From positions 2,604,001 to 2,668,000 of the forward strand of contig NZ_JBAJII010000001.1 of NCBI RefSeq assembly GCF_036867195.1: a DNA stretch of 64,000 bases, written 5' to 3'. A program made the translations under genes and the position numbers. Below the pieces are notes generated by a model, which was not told the origin of the DNA, did no database searches, and worked only from the letters and a program-made list of their open reading frames with translations. Within the stretch, counting starts at the first letter, position 1; every line of letters starts with the position of its first letter. Below are positions 27,098 through 34,937 of the stretch, piece after piece. The DNA is from Arthrobacter sp. Soc17.1.1.1. Lineage in GTDB: Bacteria > Actinomycetota > Actinomycetes > Actinomycetales > Micrococcaceae.

Positions 27098-27565
27098 GTG
27101 TTCCGCATCCTCTTCCACACCCCCGAAATACCCGGCAACACGGGCGCCGCGATCCGCCTTGCCGCCGTCGCCGGCGCCGAGCTCCACCTCGTGGAGCCGC
27201 TCGGGTTCTCCCTGGAGGATTCGAAGCTGAAGCGGGCGGGGCTCGACTACCACGACCTCACCGTGCTCCACGTCCATGCAAGCCTCGAGGACGCGTGGAC
27301 GGCCCTGCAGCCCCGCCGGGTGTTCGCGTACACCTCGGACGGCGACGTGTCCTACACGGACATCGCCTACGACCCCTCGGACGTCCTCATGTTCGGCAGG
27401 GAGTCGGACGGCCTCCCGTACGACGTCAAGCACGACGCCCGTGTGACCTCCCGCGTGCGCGTCCCCATGCTCGCCTCCCGCCGTTCGCTCAACCTCGCCA
27501 ACACAGCGTCGATCGTCCTCTACGAAGCCTGGCGCCAGCAGGGCTTCGCGGGCGCCCAGCGATGA
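27098..27565 (+). CDS. trmL: tRNA 2'-O-methyltransferase TrmL (SPOUT)
   Basis: A 155-residue SPOUT enzyme that methylates the ribose of C34/U34 in tRNA-Leu using SAM. FRILFHTPEIPGNTGAAIR, DVLMFGRESDGLP and the C-terminal knot segment SLNLANTASIVLYEAWRQQG are diagnostic. Its length is typical. It starts at GTG 27098, 9 nt after the J-domain stop. Dimers form through the knot. The wobble-position modification complements the mnmA pathway in the same window. Confidence 0.94.
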   Translation: MFRILFHTPEIPGNTGAAIRLAAVAGAELHLVEPLGFSLEDSKLKRAGLDYHDLTVLHVHASLEDAWTALQPRRVFAYTSDGDVSYTDIAYDPSDVLMFGRESDGLPYDVKHDARVTSRVRVPMLASRRSLNLANTASIVLYEAWRQQGFAGAQR

Positions 27566-27584
27566 CCACCGTCCAGGAGTCCTG

Positions 27585-28466
27585 ATGCCCGCTCGCCACG
27601 CCGCAACACTGCCCGACGGCGGTGCCGAGGACTACGACCGTCTCGCGCCGGCCGTCTGGAACCCCGTCAGCAACGCCGTCGTCGCCGCCGCCGACGTCCT
27701 CCTGGGGGAACGCGTGCTCGACGTGTTCGCCGGCACCGGCACCGGCACCATCCCTGCCGCACAGCTCGCGGGACCGGACGGGCACGTCGACGCCGTCGAC
27801 AGGTCCTCCGCCATGCTGGACCTCGCGGAGGCCAAGGCGGAGGCGCTCGGGCTCGGCAACGTGTCCTTCCACCGCGCGGATCCCGAGGCCTGGGTCGCCG
27901 ACGTGCCCTACGACGCCGTCGTGAGCTGCTACGGCGTCTTCCTCCTCGACGACATGGACGCGGCCATGGACCGGATCGTGGGCCTGCTGCGGCCCGGCGG
28001 GCGGATCGCCCTGAGCGCGTGGGACGACGGCGCCCTCGAACCGTTCGGCGAGCTCCTCCTCGCGACCCTCCGCGAGGCGGGAGCGGCCGGCGTGGGCACC
28101 GAAACACAGCCGACCGCCCCGGTGTTCGTGGAGAACTGCAGGAGGCTCGCCTCCGCCGAACGGCTGGCGGACTGGCTGGGTGCACGCGGCCTCACGGAGG
28201 TGTCCGTCGAGAGGTTCGGACTGGCCGTCCCCCTCGACGCCGACCACGCCTGGTCGCTCGCCCTCGGCAGCGGCTACCGCGGACTGCTGCCCGACGAGCC
28301 CGAGGCGCTGCAGCGCGTGCGGGAGGCATTCGCCGAGCGACTCGGCACCAGCGTCGTCCTCAACGCCGATTCGCTCATCGCCGTCGCCACCCGCCCGCCC
28401 GCCGGCGGGACGGAACCGGGTGCGGAACCGGGCGCGGAACCGGGGACACAGCCGGGGATCGCATAG
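27585..28466 (+). CDS. Class I SAM-dependent methyltransferase
   Basis: A 293-residue methyltransferase. Motif I reads VLDVFAGTGTGTIPAA (about 44-59), motif II VDAVDRSSAMLDLAEAKA, and motif IV YDAVVSCYGVFLLDDM. It resembles UbiE/MenG-type small-molecule methyltransferases rather than nucleic-acid enzymes, but the substrate is unknown. The last 16 residues are TEPG/AEPG units from a 12-bp repeat (28410-28457). The ATG at 27585 follows CAGGAGTCCTG, 19 nt after trmL, so it is likely co-transcribed. The 169 nt downstream to sigK hold a 28510-28540 G-rich patch and no clear terminator. Confidence 0.88.
   Translation: MPARHAATLPDGGAEDYDRLAPAVWNPVSNAVVAAADVLLGERVLDVFAGTGTGTIPAAQLAGPDGHVDAVDRSSAMLDLAEAKAEALGLGNVSFHRADPEAWVADVPYDAVVSCYGVFLLDDMDAAMDRIVGLLRPGGRIALSAWDDGALEPFGELLLATLREAGAAGVGTETQPTAPVFVENCRRLASAERLADWLGARGLTEVSVERFGLAVPLDADHAWSLALGSGYRGLLPDEPEALQRVREAFAERLGTSVVLNADSLIAVATRPPAGGTEPGAEPGAEPGTQPGIA
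28410..28457. repeat. 12-bp tandem repeat at the methyltransferase C-terminus
   Basis: There are four units: acggaaccgggt, gcggaaccgggc, gcggaaccgggg and acacagccgggg. They encode TEPG, AEPG, AEPG and TQPG just before the stop codon. Confidence 0.75.
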
Positions 28467-28635
28467 CGGGCCATCCCTCGGCGCCGCAGCACCGAATGTG
28501 AGGTGTCAGGGAAAAACCGGCGGTGAGGGGGGTGGTGGCATGGTGCTCGTGCACCAGGGACGTGCTTCCCGACCGCGGCGCGGCACCGGCCGTGGTGTTC
28601 GGTTCGGGTCGGCCGGCGCTCTATGCTGGAGCCCT

Positions 28636-29253
28636 ATGGAAACGCCACGAGTAAGCCGGGTCAGCCCTACCGCTCCCGCCGCGGACGAGGTGGACGTCGC
28701 CGCCGTCGCAGGTCCGACGCTCACCGATCTGCTGCTGCGGATCGCCCGGCAGGATCGGACGGCCTTCGCCCTCTTCTACGAGCAGACCTCGAGGCGCGTC
28801 TACGGCCTGGCGCGGCGCGTGCTCATCGATCCCGAGCTCAGCGAGGACGCCACCCAGGAGGTCTACCTCCAGGTCTGGAACACCGCGGACCGCTTCAACC
28901 CGGCGATGGGCACCCCGATGGCGTGGCTCATGACCCTCGCGCACCGCCGTGCCGTGGACAAGGTGCGGTCGGAGCAGAGCGCGACGGACCGGGAAGCCCG
29001 CTACGGAGCGGCCACGCAGACCATCGACCACGACGACGTCGTCGACACCGTCACGCAGCGCCTCGAGGCGGAAAGTGTGGTCAGGTGTCTCGACACCCTG
29101 ACCGGGACGCAGCAGGAATCCGTGAAGCTCGCCTACTACGGGGGCCTCACGTACCGCGAGGTGGCCGAGACCCTCGGCGTCGCGGTACCGACCATCAAAT
29201 CGAGGATCCGCGACGGGTTGATCCGACTCAAGACCTGTTTGGAGGTGACCTGA
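28636..29253 (+). CDS. sigK: ECF RNA polymerase sigma factor (SigK type)
   Basis: A 205-residue ECF sigma factor. Region 2 (about 43-110) has FALFYEQTSRRVYGLARRVL, ATQEVYLQVW and MAWLMTLAHRRAVD. Region 4 (about 145-200) contains QQESVKLAYYGGLTYREVAE and a C-terminal helix-turn-helix (VAVPTIKSRIRDGL). It pairs with the RskA-type anti-sigma gene, which begins 1 nt after its stop. The ATG at 28636 has GGAG 4 nt upstream. Assignment to SigK rests on the RskA partner and overall length. The stimulus and regulon cannot be read from this window. Confidence 0.9.
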   Translation: METPRVSRVSPTAPAADEVDVAAVAGPTLTDLLLRIARQDRTAFALFYEQTSRRVYGLARRVLIDPELSEDATQEVYLQVWNTADRFNPAMGTPMAWLMTLAHRRAVDKVRSEQSATDREARYGAATQTIDHDDVVDTVTQRLEAESVVRCLDTLTGTQQESVKLAYYGGLTYREVAETLGVAVPTIKSRIRDGLIRLKTCLEVT

Positions 29254-29254
29254 G

Positions 29255-30133
29255 ATGCAGGACAAGGATATGAACAGACGATTCGCAGACGACCTCGACA
29301 CGGACCTGGCACGAGGTCACGTTCTCGAATGGGCCGAGCTGTACGCGCTGGACGCGATCAGCGACGACGAACGCCGCGGTCTGGAGACGTTCCTCGAGGG
29401 CGCCGAGCCCGCGGTCAGGACCGCCTTCGCGGACCGGGTCCGCACGTGCCGTGAGACCGTCACGTCGGCCTATGCGGCCGACGAGGCCGAACCGCCGGCC
29501 GATCTCTTCGAACGGATCGTCGGGCAGCTGCCCGGTGGCACCGGTTCACCGGTCCGAGGACCGTCGCTCGTCCCGGTCGGCGCCGGCAGCTCCGTCGCAT
29601 CGTCCGAGGACGGGGCCGCTGACGGAGAGACTCTGCCCGGAGGTCGGGACGAGCTGGCGGAGCGACGCTCCGCACGGACGTCCCTCGGATCACGGGCCTC
29701 CCGCTGGGTGGTGGCGGCGGCCGCGGCCGTCGTGATCGCCGTCGGTGGCGTGACCATCGCGCAGAACCTGCAGCCGACCACGGTCGAGCAGCAGGTCCTC
29801 CAGGCGTCCGACGTCCGGAAGGCGCAGCTCCCCCTCGAAGCCGGCGGTACGGCAGATCTGGCCGTCTCCGGCGAGGAGGACGCGGCGGTCGTGACGCTCA
29901 CCGGCGTACCGGCCCCGGCCGAAGGATATGTGTACCAGATGTGGCGGATCCCCGCCGACGGGACCGCGCCGGTCTCCGAGGGCCTCATGACCGGCGAGGA
30001 CGTGGCGGGAACGAAGGTGACCGAGCTGTCCGACATCAGCGGCTTCGCGGCGGTCGCCATCACGGTGGAGCCCGAGGGCGGGTCGGCGACACCGACCCTG
30101 CCGATCGTCGCCCAGATCCCCCTCGGAGCCTGA
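29255..30133 (+). CDS. rskA: Anti-sigma-K factor RskA
   Basis: A 292-residue membrane protein that holds SigK inactive until it is cleaved. The N-terminal cytoplasmic domain (about 15-85) contains ARGHVLEWAELYALDAISDD, typical of RskA. A single TM helix (about 147-170, WVVAAAAAVVIAVGGV) precedes an extracellular C-terminal domain with YVYQMWRIPADGTAPVSEGL. The ATG at 29255 has GGAGG upstream inside the end of sigK. A strong terminator at 30160-30190 closes the unit. Confidence 0.92.
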   Translation: MQDKDMNRRFADDLDTDLARGHVLEWAELYALDAISDDERRGLETFLEGAEPAVRTAFADRVRTCRETVTSAYAADEAEPPADLFERIVGQLPGGTGSPVRGPSLVPVGAGSSVASSEDGAADGETLPGGRDELAERRSARTSLGSRASRWVVAAAAAVVIAVGGVTIAQNLQPTTVEQQVLQASDVRKAQLPLEAGGTADLAVSGEEDAAVVTLTGVPAPAEGYVYQMWRIPADGTAPVSEGLMTGEDVAGTKVTELSDISGFAAVAITVEPEGGSATPTLPIVAQIPLGA

Positions 30134-30159
30134 GCCGCCGCTCCGCCAGTACCGACAGG

Positions 30160-30190
30160 AACGCCCCCGCCCATCGGCGGGGGCGTTCTT
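30160..30190 (+). terminator. Rho-independent terminator after sigK-rskA
   Basis: A perfect 12-bp GC stem (30160-30171 with 30176-30187), loop CATC, followed by CTT. It lies 27 nt after the rskA stop. It may also serve the minus-strand PIG-L gene, which ends at 30242. Confidence 0.85.
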
Positions 30191-30241
30191 GCGCCTGCGG
30201 CGTCGCGTCCGGCGACCGCCCAGCACCGCCGTCACGGGCGG

Positions 30242-30994
30242 CTAGAAGCCCGCGATCGTCTCGTCCGTGTTGATGCCGACCACGTGGAAGGCCTCGGCGC
30301 TGCGTCCCTCGGGGAGCCCACCCCGACGGGCGTTCTCCTGGAGGATGGCCCGTACCCTCGACTGCATCCGTCCGACGTCCGGGTGCTGGCTCCGGTGCGC
30401 CGTGATGGCGGCGATCTTGAGCTCCTCCAGGCCGGTCACGTCCACGAAACGGTTCTCGAGGTGGGCAGGCCCGCCGTAGAACCACAGCCAGGGGACACGG
30501 AAGCTCCGGAGACCGGCGGCCTCGAGCTCCGGGTACGCGAACGGGTTCTCCACCGCCGGGTACACGGCCCTCGTCACCGCCTCCCCACAGGCGAGGTGGT
30601 CGGGGTGGCTCTTCTGGATCCGGTCCCAGCTCCGCTCGGGGTGCATGGACAGCACGATATCCGGGCGCACCTCGCGCATCCGCCGGACGATCTCCCGGAT
30701 CACGGCGTCCGTCGGCTCGAGGTAGCCGTCGGGGCCGCCCAGGAAGGTCACATCGGTGACACCCACCAGTGCGGCGGCGTCGCGCTGCTCGGTGCGCCGC
30801 AGGGCGGCGACACCGGGGCGGTCCTCGGCCGAGAATCCGCCGGCGTCGCCGTCGGTGAGGATGCAGTAGCTGACGGACACCCCGGCGGCGGTCCAGCCGG
30901 CGATCGTGGCGGAGGCGCCGAAGTCGATGTCGTCGGGATGCGCGGCGAACACCAGCACGCGCTCCGGGCCGGACGGGGCCGGGTCAGAAGTCAT
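30242..30994 (-). CDS. PIG-L family deacetylase
   Basis: A 250-residue zinc-dependent deacetylase. The metal site begins AAHPDDIDFGAS (residues 17-28), and a later conserved His lies in KSHPDHLACGEAV. Actinobacterial members include MshB and Mca of mycothiol metabolism. This one has the same length class, but the precise substrate is not determined by sequence. It is the third gene of an etfB-etfA-deacetylase set: its ATG at 30994 lies 3 nt from the etfA stop. Operon membership with an electron-transfer flavoprotein is unexpected for MshB and favours another N-acetyl substrate or a detoxification role. Confidence 0.87.
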   Translation of the reverse strand: MTSDPAPSGPERVLVFAAHPDDIDFGASATIAGWTAAGVSVSYCILTDGDAGGFSAEDRPGVAALRRTEQRDAAALVGVTDVTFLGGPDGYLEPTDAVIREIVRRMREVRPDIVLSMHPERSWDRIQKSHPDHLACGEAVTRAVYPAVENPFAYPELEAAGLRSFRVPWLWFYGGPAHLENRFVDVTGLEELKIAAITAHRSQHPDVGRMQSRVRAILQENARRGGLPEGRSAEAFHVVGINTDETIAGF

Positions 30995-30997
30995 GCG

Positions 30998-31945
30998 CTA
31001 CAGGCCGCGCTTGCGGATCTCTTCGGTGGCCTGCGGCAGCACCGTGAAGAGGTCGCCCACGATGCCGAAATCCGCGATCTCGAAGACGGGCGAGTCCGCG
31101 TCCTTGTTGATCGCCACGATCACCTTCGAGGTCTGCATGCCGGCCTTCTGCTGGATCGCGCCGGAGATCCCCGCGGAGATGTACAGCTGCGGCGACACGG
31201 TCTTGCCCGTCTGGCCGATCTGCGCCGAGTGCTCGATCCAGCCGGCGTCGGTGGCCGCTCGGGACGCGCCCACCGCGCCTCCCAGGGCGTCGGCCAGATC
31301 CTCCAGCGGCCCGAAGTCGCCGTTCACCCCGCGACCGCCCGCGACGATCACGCGGGCCTCGGCGAGTTCCGGCCTTCCGCTCACGGGCTTGTCCACCCGG
31401 CCCGTCACCCGGGCGGCGGCGGCCGGCAGGTCCACGGGCACGGGCACCTCGCGCGGCGACGACGGCAGGCCCGCCTCGACCGCCTCGACGCTGTTCGGTT
31501 TCACGGTGAGGATCGCGATGTCGGTGGTGACGCGGCACGCCACGCTGTACGAGCCGGCGAAGTCGGACTTCGTGGCCGTCAGGTCGTCGGCCAGCCCGAC
31601 GACGTCCGTGATGACGCCGGCCTCGAGGCGGACGCCGAGCCGCGCGGCGATCTCCTTCGCCTCGTAGGAGTTGCCGAGCAGCACGATGCCCGCTCCGGTC
31701 CGGCGGACGGTCTCCGCCAGGAACGCGGCCTTCCCGGCGACCAGCACCTCGGAGACGGCGGCGTCCTCCGGCCGGTGGACCTCCTGCACGCCGTACGCGC
31801 CCACCCCGTCGAGGTAGGCCTGGTCGGCGTCGCCCGCGAGGGCCACGGTCACCTCGCCGAGCGACGCCCCGAGCGACAGGAGTTCGCGCTCGCTCTTGGC
31901 GAGGCTCGCCCCGGCGTGGTCGAGGAAAACGAGGACGGTGGTCAT
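30998..31945 (-). CDS. etfA: Electron transfer flavoprotein alpha subunit
   Basis: A 315-residue FAD-binding subunit that passes electrons from acyl-CoA or other dehydrogenases to the quinone pool. The N-terminal domain starts VLVFLDHAGASLAKSE. The C-terminal FAD domain contains VVAGGRGVNGDF-like sequence (seen as VAGGRGVNGDFG), QIGQTGKTVSPQLYISAGISGA (split by family motifs) and INKDADSPVFEIADFGIVGD. The start ATG at 31945 follows AGGAG with 8-nt spacing. The 39-nt gap from etfB is consistent with co-transcription. Confidence 0.94.
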   Translation of the reverse strand: MTTVLVFLDHAGASLAKSERELLSLGASLGEVTVALAGDADQAYLDGVGAYGVQEVHRPEDAAVSEVLVAGKAAFLAETVRRTGAGIVLLGNSYEAKEIAARLGVRLEAGVITDVVGLADDLTATKSDFAGSYSVACRVTTDIAILTVKPNSVEAVEAGLPSSPREVPVPVDLPAAAARVTGRVDKPVSGRPELAEARVIVAGGRGVNGDFGPLEDLADALGGAVGASRAATDAGWIEHSAQIGQTGKTVSPQLYISAGISGAIQQKAGMQTSKVIVAINKDADSPVFEIADFGIVGDLFTVLPQATEEIRKRGL

Positions 31946-31984
31946 GGCGGAGTCTCCTGGAGGTCTGGAACGGGCGGGAGCGGG

Positions 31985-32812
31985 CTAGAGGAGTTTCTGT
32001 CCCGCGAGGAAGTCGACGAGCCGGACGCCGGCGTCGCCCTCGTCCGTGATCACGATCCCCTGGCTGCGGGGCGGCCGCGGAGCCGCCGCCTCCACACGGG
32101 TCCAGGACCCGGCGAGGCCCACCTCGTCCTGCTGCACGCCGATATCGGCCAGTGAGAGGACCTCGATCTGCTTCTTCTTGGCCGCCATGATGCCCTTGAA
32201 GTTCGGGTAGCGCGGCTCGTTGATCTGGTCGGTGACGGAGACGAGCGCCGGCAGGGACGCCTCGATGGTCTCCGCGTAGGTGTCGTTGTCGCGTCGTGCG
32301 CTGAGGGTCCAGCCACTGTCACCGGGGACGAGCTCGAGCGACGCCGCGAAGGTCACCTGCGGCAGCTCGAGCCGTTCCGCGAGCTGCGCCGGGACGAGCG
32401 ACGTCTCACCGTCGGTCGACGCCATGCCGGTCAGGACGAGATCGAACGGTCCGGTGTGCCGCAGCAGTGCGGCCAGCGCCTTGGAGGTGGCAGAGGCGTC
32501 GGACCCGTTGAGCGCCTCGTCGGTGAGGTGGACGCCGTCGTCGGCCCCGATCTGCAGCGACTTCTTCACCGCTGCGACGGCTGCGGCGGGTCCCATGGTG
32601 ATGGCCGTGATGCGGTGTCCGGCGGACGGTCCCCCGTGGGCCTCGACGAGTTGGAGGGCGGCTTCGAGGGCGTACTCGTCCAGCTCGGACAGGATGCTCT
32701 CCGTCCGGACCGTCGTCAGGTCGTCACCGCCGATGTGGCGGTCGAACTGGGCGTCGGGAACGTGCTTGACGAGGACTGCGATGCGCAGTCCTCCTGCTGT
32801 GGCCTCGTCCAT
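31985..32812 (-). CDS. etfB: Electron transfer flavoprotein beta subunit
   Basis: A 275-residue partner of EtfA that binds AMP and docks partner dehydrogenases. LRIAVLVKHVPDAQFDR starts the domain. ILSELDEYALEAALQL and FDLVLTGMASTDGETSLVPAQLAE are diagnostic, and the C-terminal EPRYPNFKGIMAAKKK is conserved. The ATG at 32812 has AAGG 6 nt upstream. It is the first gene of the minus-strand operon etfB-etfA-PIG-L. The 167 nt upstream to htrA contain the htrA hairpin. Confidence 0.94.
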   Translation of the reverse strand: MDEATAGGLRIAVLVKHVPDAQFDRHIGGDDLTTVRTESILSELDEYALEAALQLVEAHGGPSAGHRITAITMGPAAAVAAVKKSLQIGADDGVHLTDEALNGSDASATSKALAALLRHTGPFDLVLTGMASTDGETSLVPAQLAERLELPQVTFAASLELVPGDSGWTLSARRDNDTYAETIEASLPALVSVTDQINEPRYPNFKGIMAAKKKQIEVLSLADIGVQQDEVGLAGSWTRVEAAAPRPPRSQGIVITDEGDAGVRLVDFLAGQKLL

Positions 32813-32900
32813 GAATGACCTTCCTCGATCGGGGATCTTCCCACCGACTAGCTAACCACAGGGGGCTGCCGGTCGCGGACGCGTGTCCGCTGCCCTTTCA

Positions 32901-32942
32901 ACGCACGAGCGGCGGTCCCGGATCCGGGACCGCCGCTCGTGC
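32901..32942 (-). terminator. 20-bp palindromic terminator downstream of htrA
   Basis: Positions 32901-32920 and 32923-32942 are exact inverted repeats (cgcacgagcggcggtcccgg half-site). They form a very stable hairpin 38 nt after the htrA stop. A run of T is lacking (TTGAAAG follows on the minus strand), so it may terminate weakly or protect the RNA end. Confidence 0.7.
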
Positions 32943-32979
32943 GTCGAAGGGGTCGTGCCAGGAGGACCGTTCCGCCGTC

Positions 32980-34560
32980 CTACTGGGCGGGTGCCTGGGA
33001 CAGGGTGACCTCCACCGTGCGGGCGTCCCCGCCGCGGATGATCTCCACGGGGACCTGCTGCCCGACGGTCTGCATGCGCACCGCCGCCGTCAGGGACTCG
33101 GGATCGCTGATGGAGAAGGTGCCGACCTTGGTGATGACGTCGCCCACCTCCAGCGAGGCCTCCTCGGCCGGTGAGCCGGGCTCGACCGACTGGACGAGCG
33201 CCCCGGACGAGAACGTGGACTCGCTCCTGGACCCGTCACTGGACCCGGAGGTCACGCTGACACCCAGGAATCCGTGGCTCGCCTCGCCGTCGGCGATGAT
33301 CTCCTGCGCGATGCGCTCGGCGTAGTTTATCGGGATGGAGAAGCCGACGCCGATGTTGCCGGTGGACTCCCCCGACCCCGCCGAGGCGATGGCCACGTTG
33401 ACGCCGATGATCCTCCCGTCGGTGTCGACGAGTGCCCCTCCGGAGTTGCCCTGGTTGATGGCGGCGTCGGTCTGGATGACGTTCAGGTAGATCGAGCCCT
33501 GCGCCGCGGTCTGCTGGCCGCCGGAGCCGCCCGGCGGCAGGAAGTTGAAGCCCTCGCCGTCGTCGGACCCGCTGCTGTCCGGCTGCTCCTCCGGGACGGC
33601 CGAGGAGGCGACGCTGATGGTGCGGTTGAGCGTGGAGACGATGCCGTCGGTGACCGTTCCGCTGAGGCCCAGCGGAGCGCCGATGGCGATCGCCGTGTCC
33701 CCGACGTTGAGCTCGTCGGAGTTCCCGAGGGTGGCGGCCGTGAGGTCGGGCGCGTCGATCTTGATGATCGCGAGGTCGCTGAGCGGATCGGTACCGACCA
33801 CCGTCGCGGCGAACACGCGGCCGTCGTTGAGCTTGACCTCGACCGTGGGCTCGGAGACCTGGCCACCGAGGGTGACCACGTGCGTGTTGGTGAGGATGTG
33901 GCCGTCGGTGTCGAGGATGATGCCGGATCCGGAGCCGCTCGCGCTGCCGCCGCTGACCGCGATGGTGACCACGCTCGGGGACGCCGTCACGGCCGCGCCG
34001 GTGATGGTGTTCACGTCCTCGGTGTTGTTCACGACGACGGACTCCGGCGCTCCCTGGGATGTCCCCGCGGACGTGGTGCCGTCGAGGGCGTTGTAGCCGG
34101 CCGTCGCGACGCCCCCGCCGATGAGCCCCGCGACGAGGACGCCTGCGGCGAAGGTGCCGAGGCCGACACGCCTGCGGTCCTTCGTGACGGTCTGCCCGCC
34201 GGAGTACGCGGGCCGGTCGTAGCCGCTCTGCTCACCGTAGAAGGGCTGGTGACCCGCGTAGGCGGGGTGCGCGGCCGGGTCCTCCTGCCGGTATTGGGCG
34301 TGGCGCGCGTCGTACCCCGGCGCCGCGGCGGAGACCGCCGGCTGCTGGGCCGTGGGCTGTGGGGCGACGGGCTGGGCTGTCGTCTCGGGGTTCTCCCCCA
34401 CGCCCTCGCCGCGGCGGGCCTCCCCGTCGGCGACTCCCTGCCCCTCGGTCGGACGGTGTCCTCCGGGCTGCTGCCAGCCGGATCCCCAGGACGGCGGATT
34501 CTGCGGCTGGGGAGGGAGCGGGCGGTCCGGGGTACCCGGCGTGCCTGGCTGCTCGTTCAT
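32980..34560 (-). CDS. HtrA/DegP-type serine protease with PDZ domain
   Basis: A 526-residue membrane-anchored protease handling misfolded envelope proteins. A 130-residue Pro/Gln/Gly-rich cytoplasmic N-terminus precedes one TM helix (about 133-155). The trypsin-like domain has the triad His227 (TNTHVV), Asp262 (SDLAIIKID) and Ser373 (QGNSGGALVD). A PDZ domain follows (about 425-520), with SHGFLGVSVTSGSSDGS and EEASLEVGDVITKVG. The ATG at 34560 is chosen for AAGGA at 6-nt spacing. Upstream in-frame sequence is open but has a different composition. It is divergent from the TPM/PspA pair. Confidence 0.93.
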   Translation of the reverse strand: MNEQPGTPGTPDRPLPPQPQNPPSWGSGWQQPGGHRPTEGQGVADGEARRGEGVGENPETTAQPVAPQPTAQQPAVSAAAPGYDARHAQYRQEDPAAHPAYAGHQPFYGEQSGYDRPAYSGGQTVTKDRRRVGLGTFAAGVLVAGLIGGGVATAGYNALDGTTSAGTSQGAPESVVVNNTEDVNTITGAAVTASPSVVTIAVSGGSASGSGSGIILDTDGHILTNTHVVTLGGQVSEPTVEVKLNDGRVFAATVVGTDPLSDLAIIKIDAPDLTAATLGNSDELNVGDTAIAIGAPLGLSGTVTDGIVSTLNRTISVASSAVPEEQPDSSGSDDGEGFNFLPPGGSGGQQTAAQGSIYLNVIQTDAAINQGNSGGALVDTDGRIIGVNVAIASAGSGESTGNIGVGFSIPINYAERIAQEIIADGEASHGFLGVSVTSGSSDGSRSESTFSSGALVQSVEPGSPAEEASLEVGDVITKVGTFSISDPESLTAAVRMQTVGQQVPVEIIRGGDARTVEVTLSQAPAQ

Positions 34561-34937
34561 CGGAGGTCCTTTCGTTGCTGTTGACCACATCATGGCAACC
34601 TTCGCTGAGCATCCAGCATGCGTCCGCTGTGCGGTATCTGAGAGGTTGCTGGAGCCGGGACCGGAGTCCGCGGCCCCGCGGGAGGTGGTCGGTCCTCCCC
34701 CAAGTATCGTCCGTGGCAGCAGGGAGGCGCACCGCGCGTCCCTCTCGGGGCAGCGCGGGCCCGACCCGCCGGACGCATGGTAGGCGGCTCCTGCGCCCCC
34801 TTTCGCTAGAGGCATAGAGGCGGTGGTGGACGCTCCCGGGGCCCAACCATAGAATCGGAAAGACAGGGAGCCTCCGGCGTCCGCCGGCCCCAGTCCTGGG
34901 ACCGGTAGGGTCCGGGGGCCGTGCCGAAGGGTCGAAA
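34561..34937. other. Intergenic region between divergent htrA and TPM-domain genes
   Basis: This 377-nt non-coding stretch holds the candidate promoter at 34827-34855 for the TPM gene. I see no RNA gene, no clear small ORF with a ribosome binding site and no strong hairpin. The htrA promoter must lie in the left part, but no clean hexamer pair is evident. Confidence 0.5.
34827..34855 (+). promoter_or_regulatory. Candidate promoter of the TPM-domain gene
   Basis: TGGACG (34827-34832) and TAGAAT (34850-34855) are separated by 17 bp. Each matches four or five of six positions of a housekeeping -35/-10. The predicted start near 34862 leaves a 76-nt leader. Confidence 0.45.

Noticed and set aside
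30242..30994. Naming the PIG-L gene mshB or mca
   Set aside because: Motifs are shared by the whole family and the operon partner is unusual for mycothiol genes.
34561..34937. A riboswitch or small RNA in the htrA/TPM intergenic region
   Set aside because: I could not find a conserved stem set or an aptamer pattern; only a promoter-like pair is visible.
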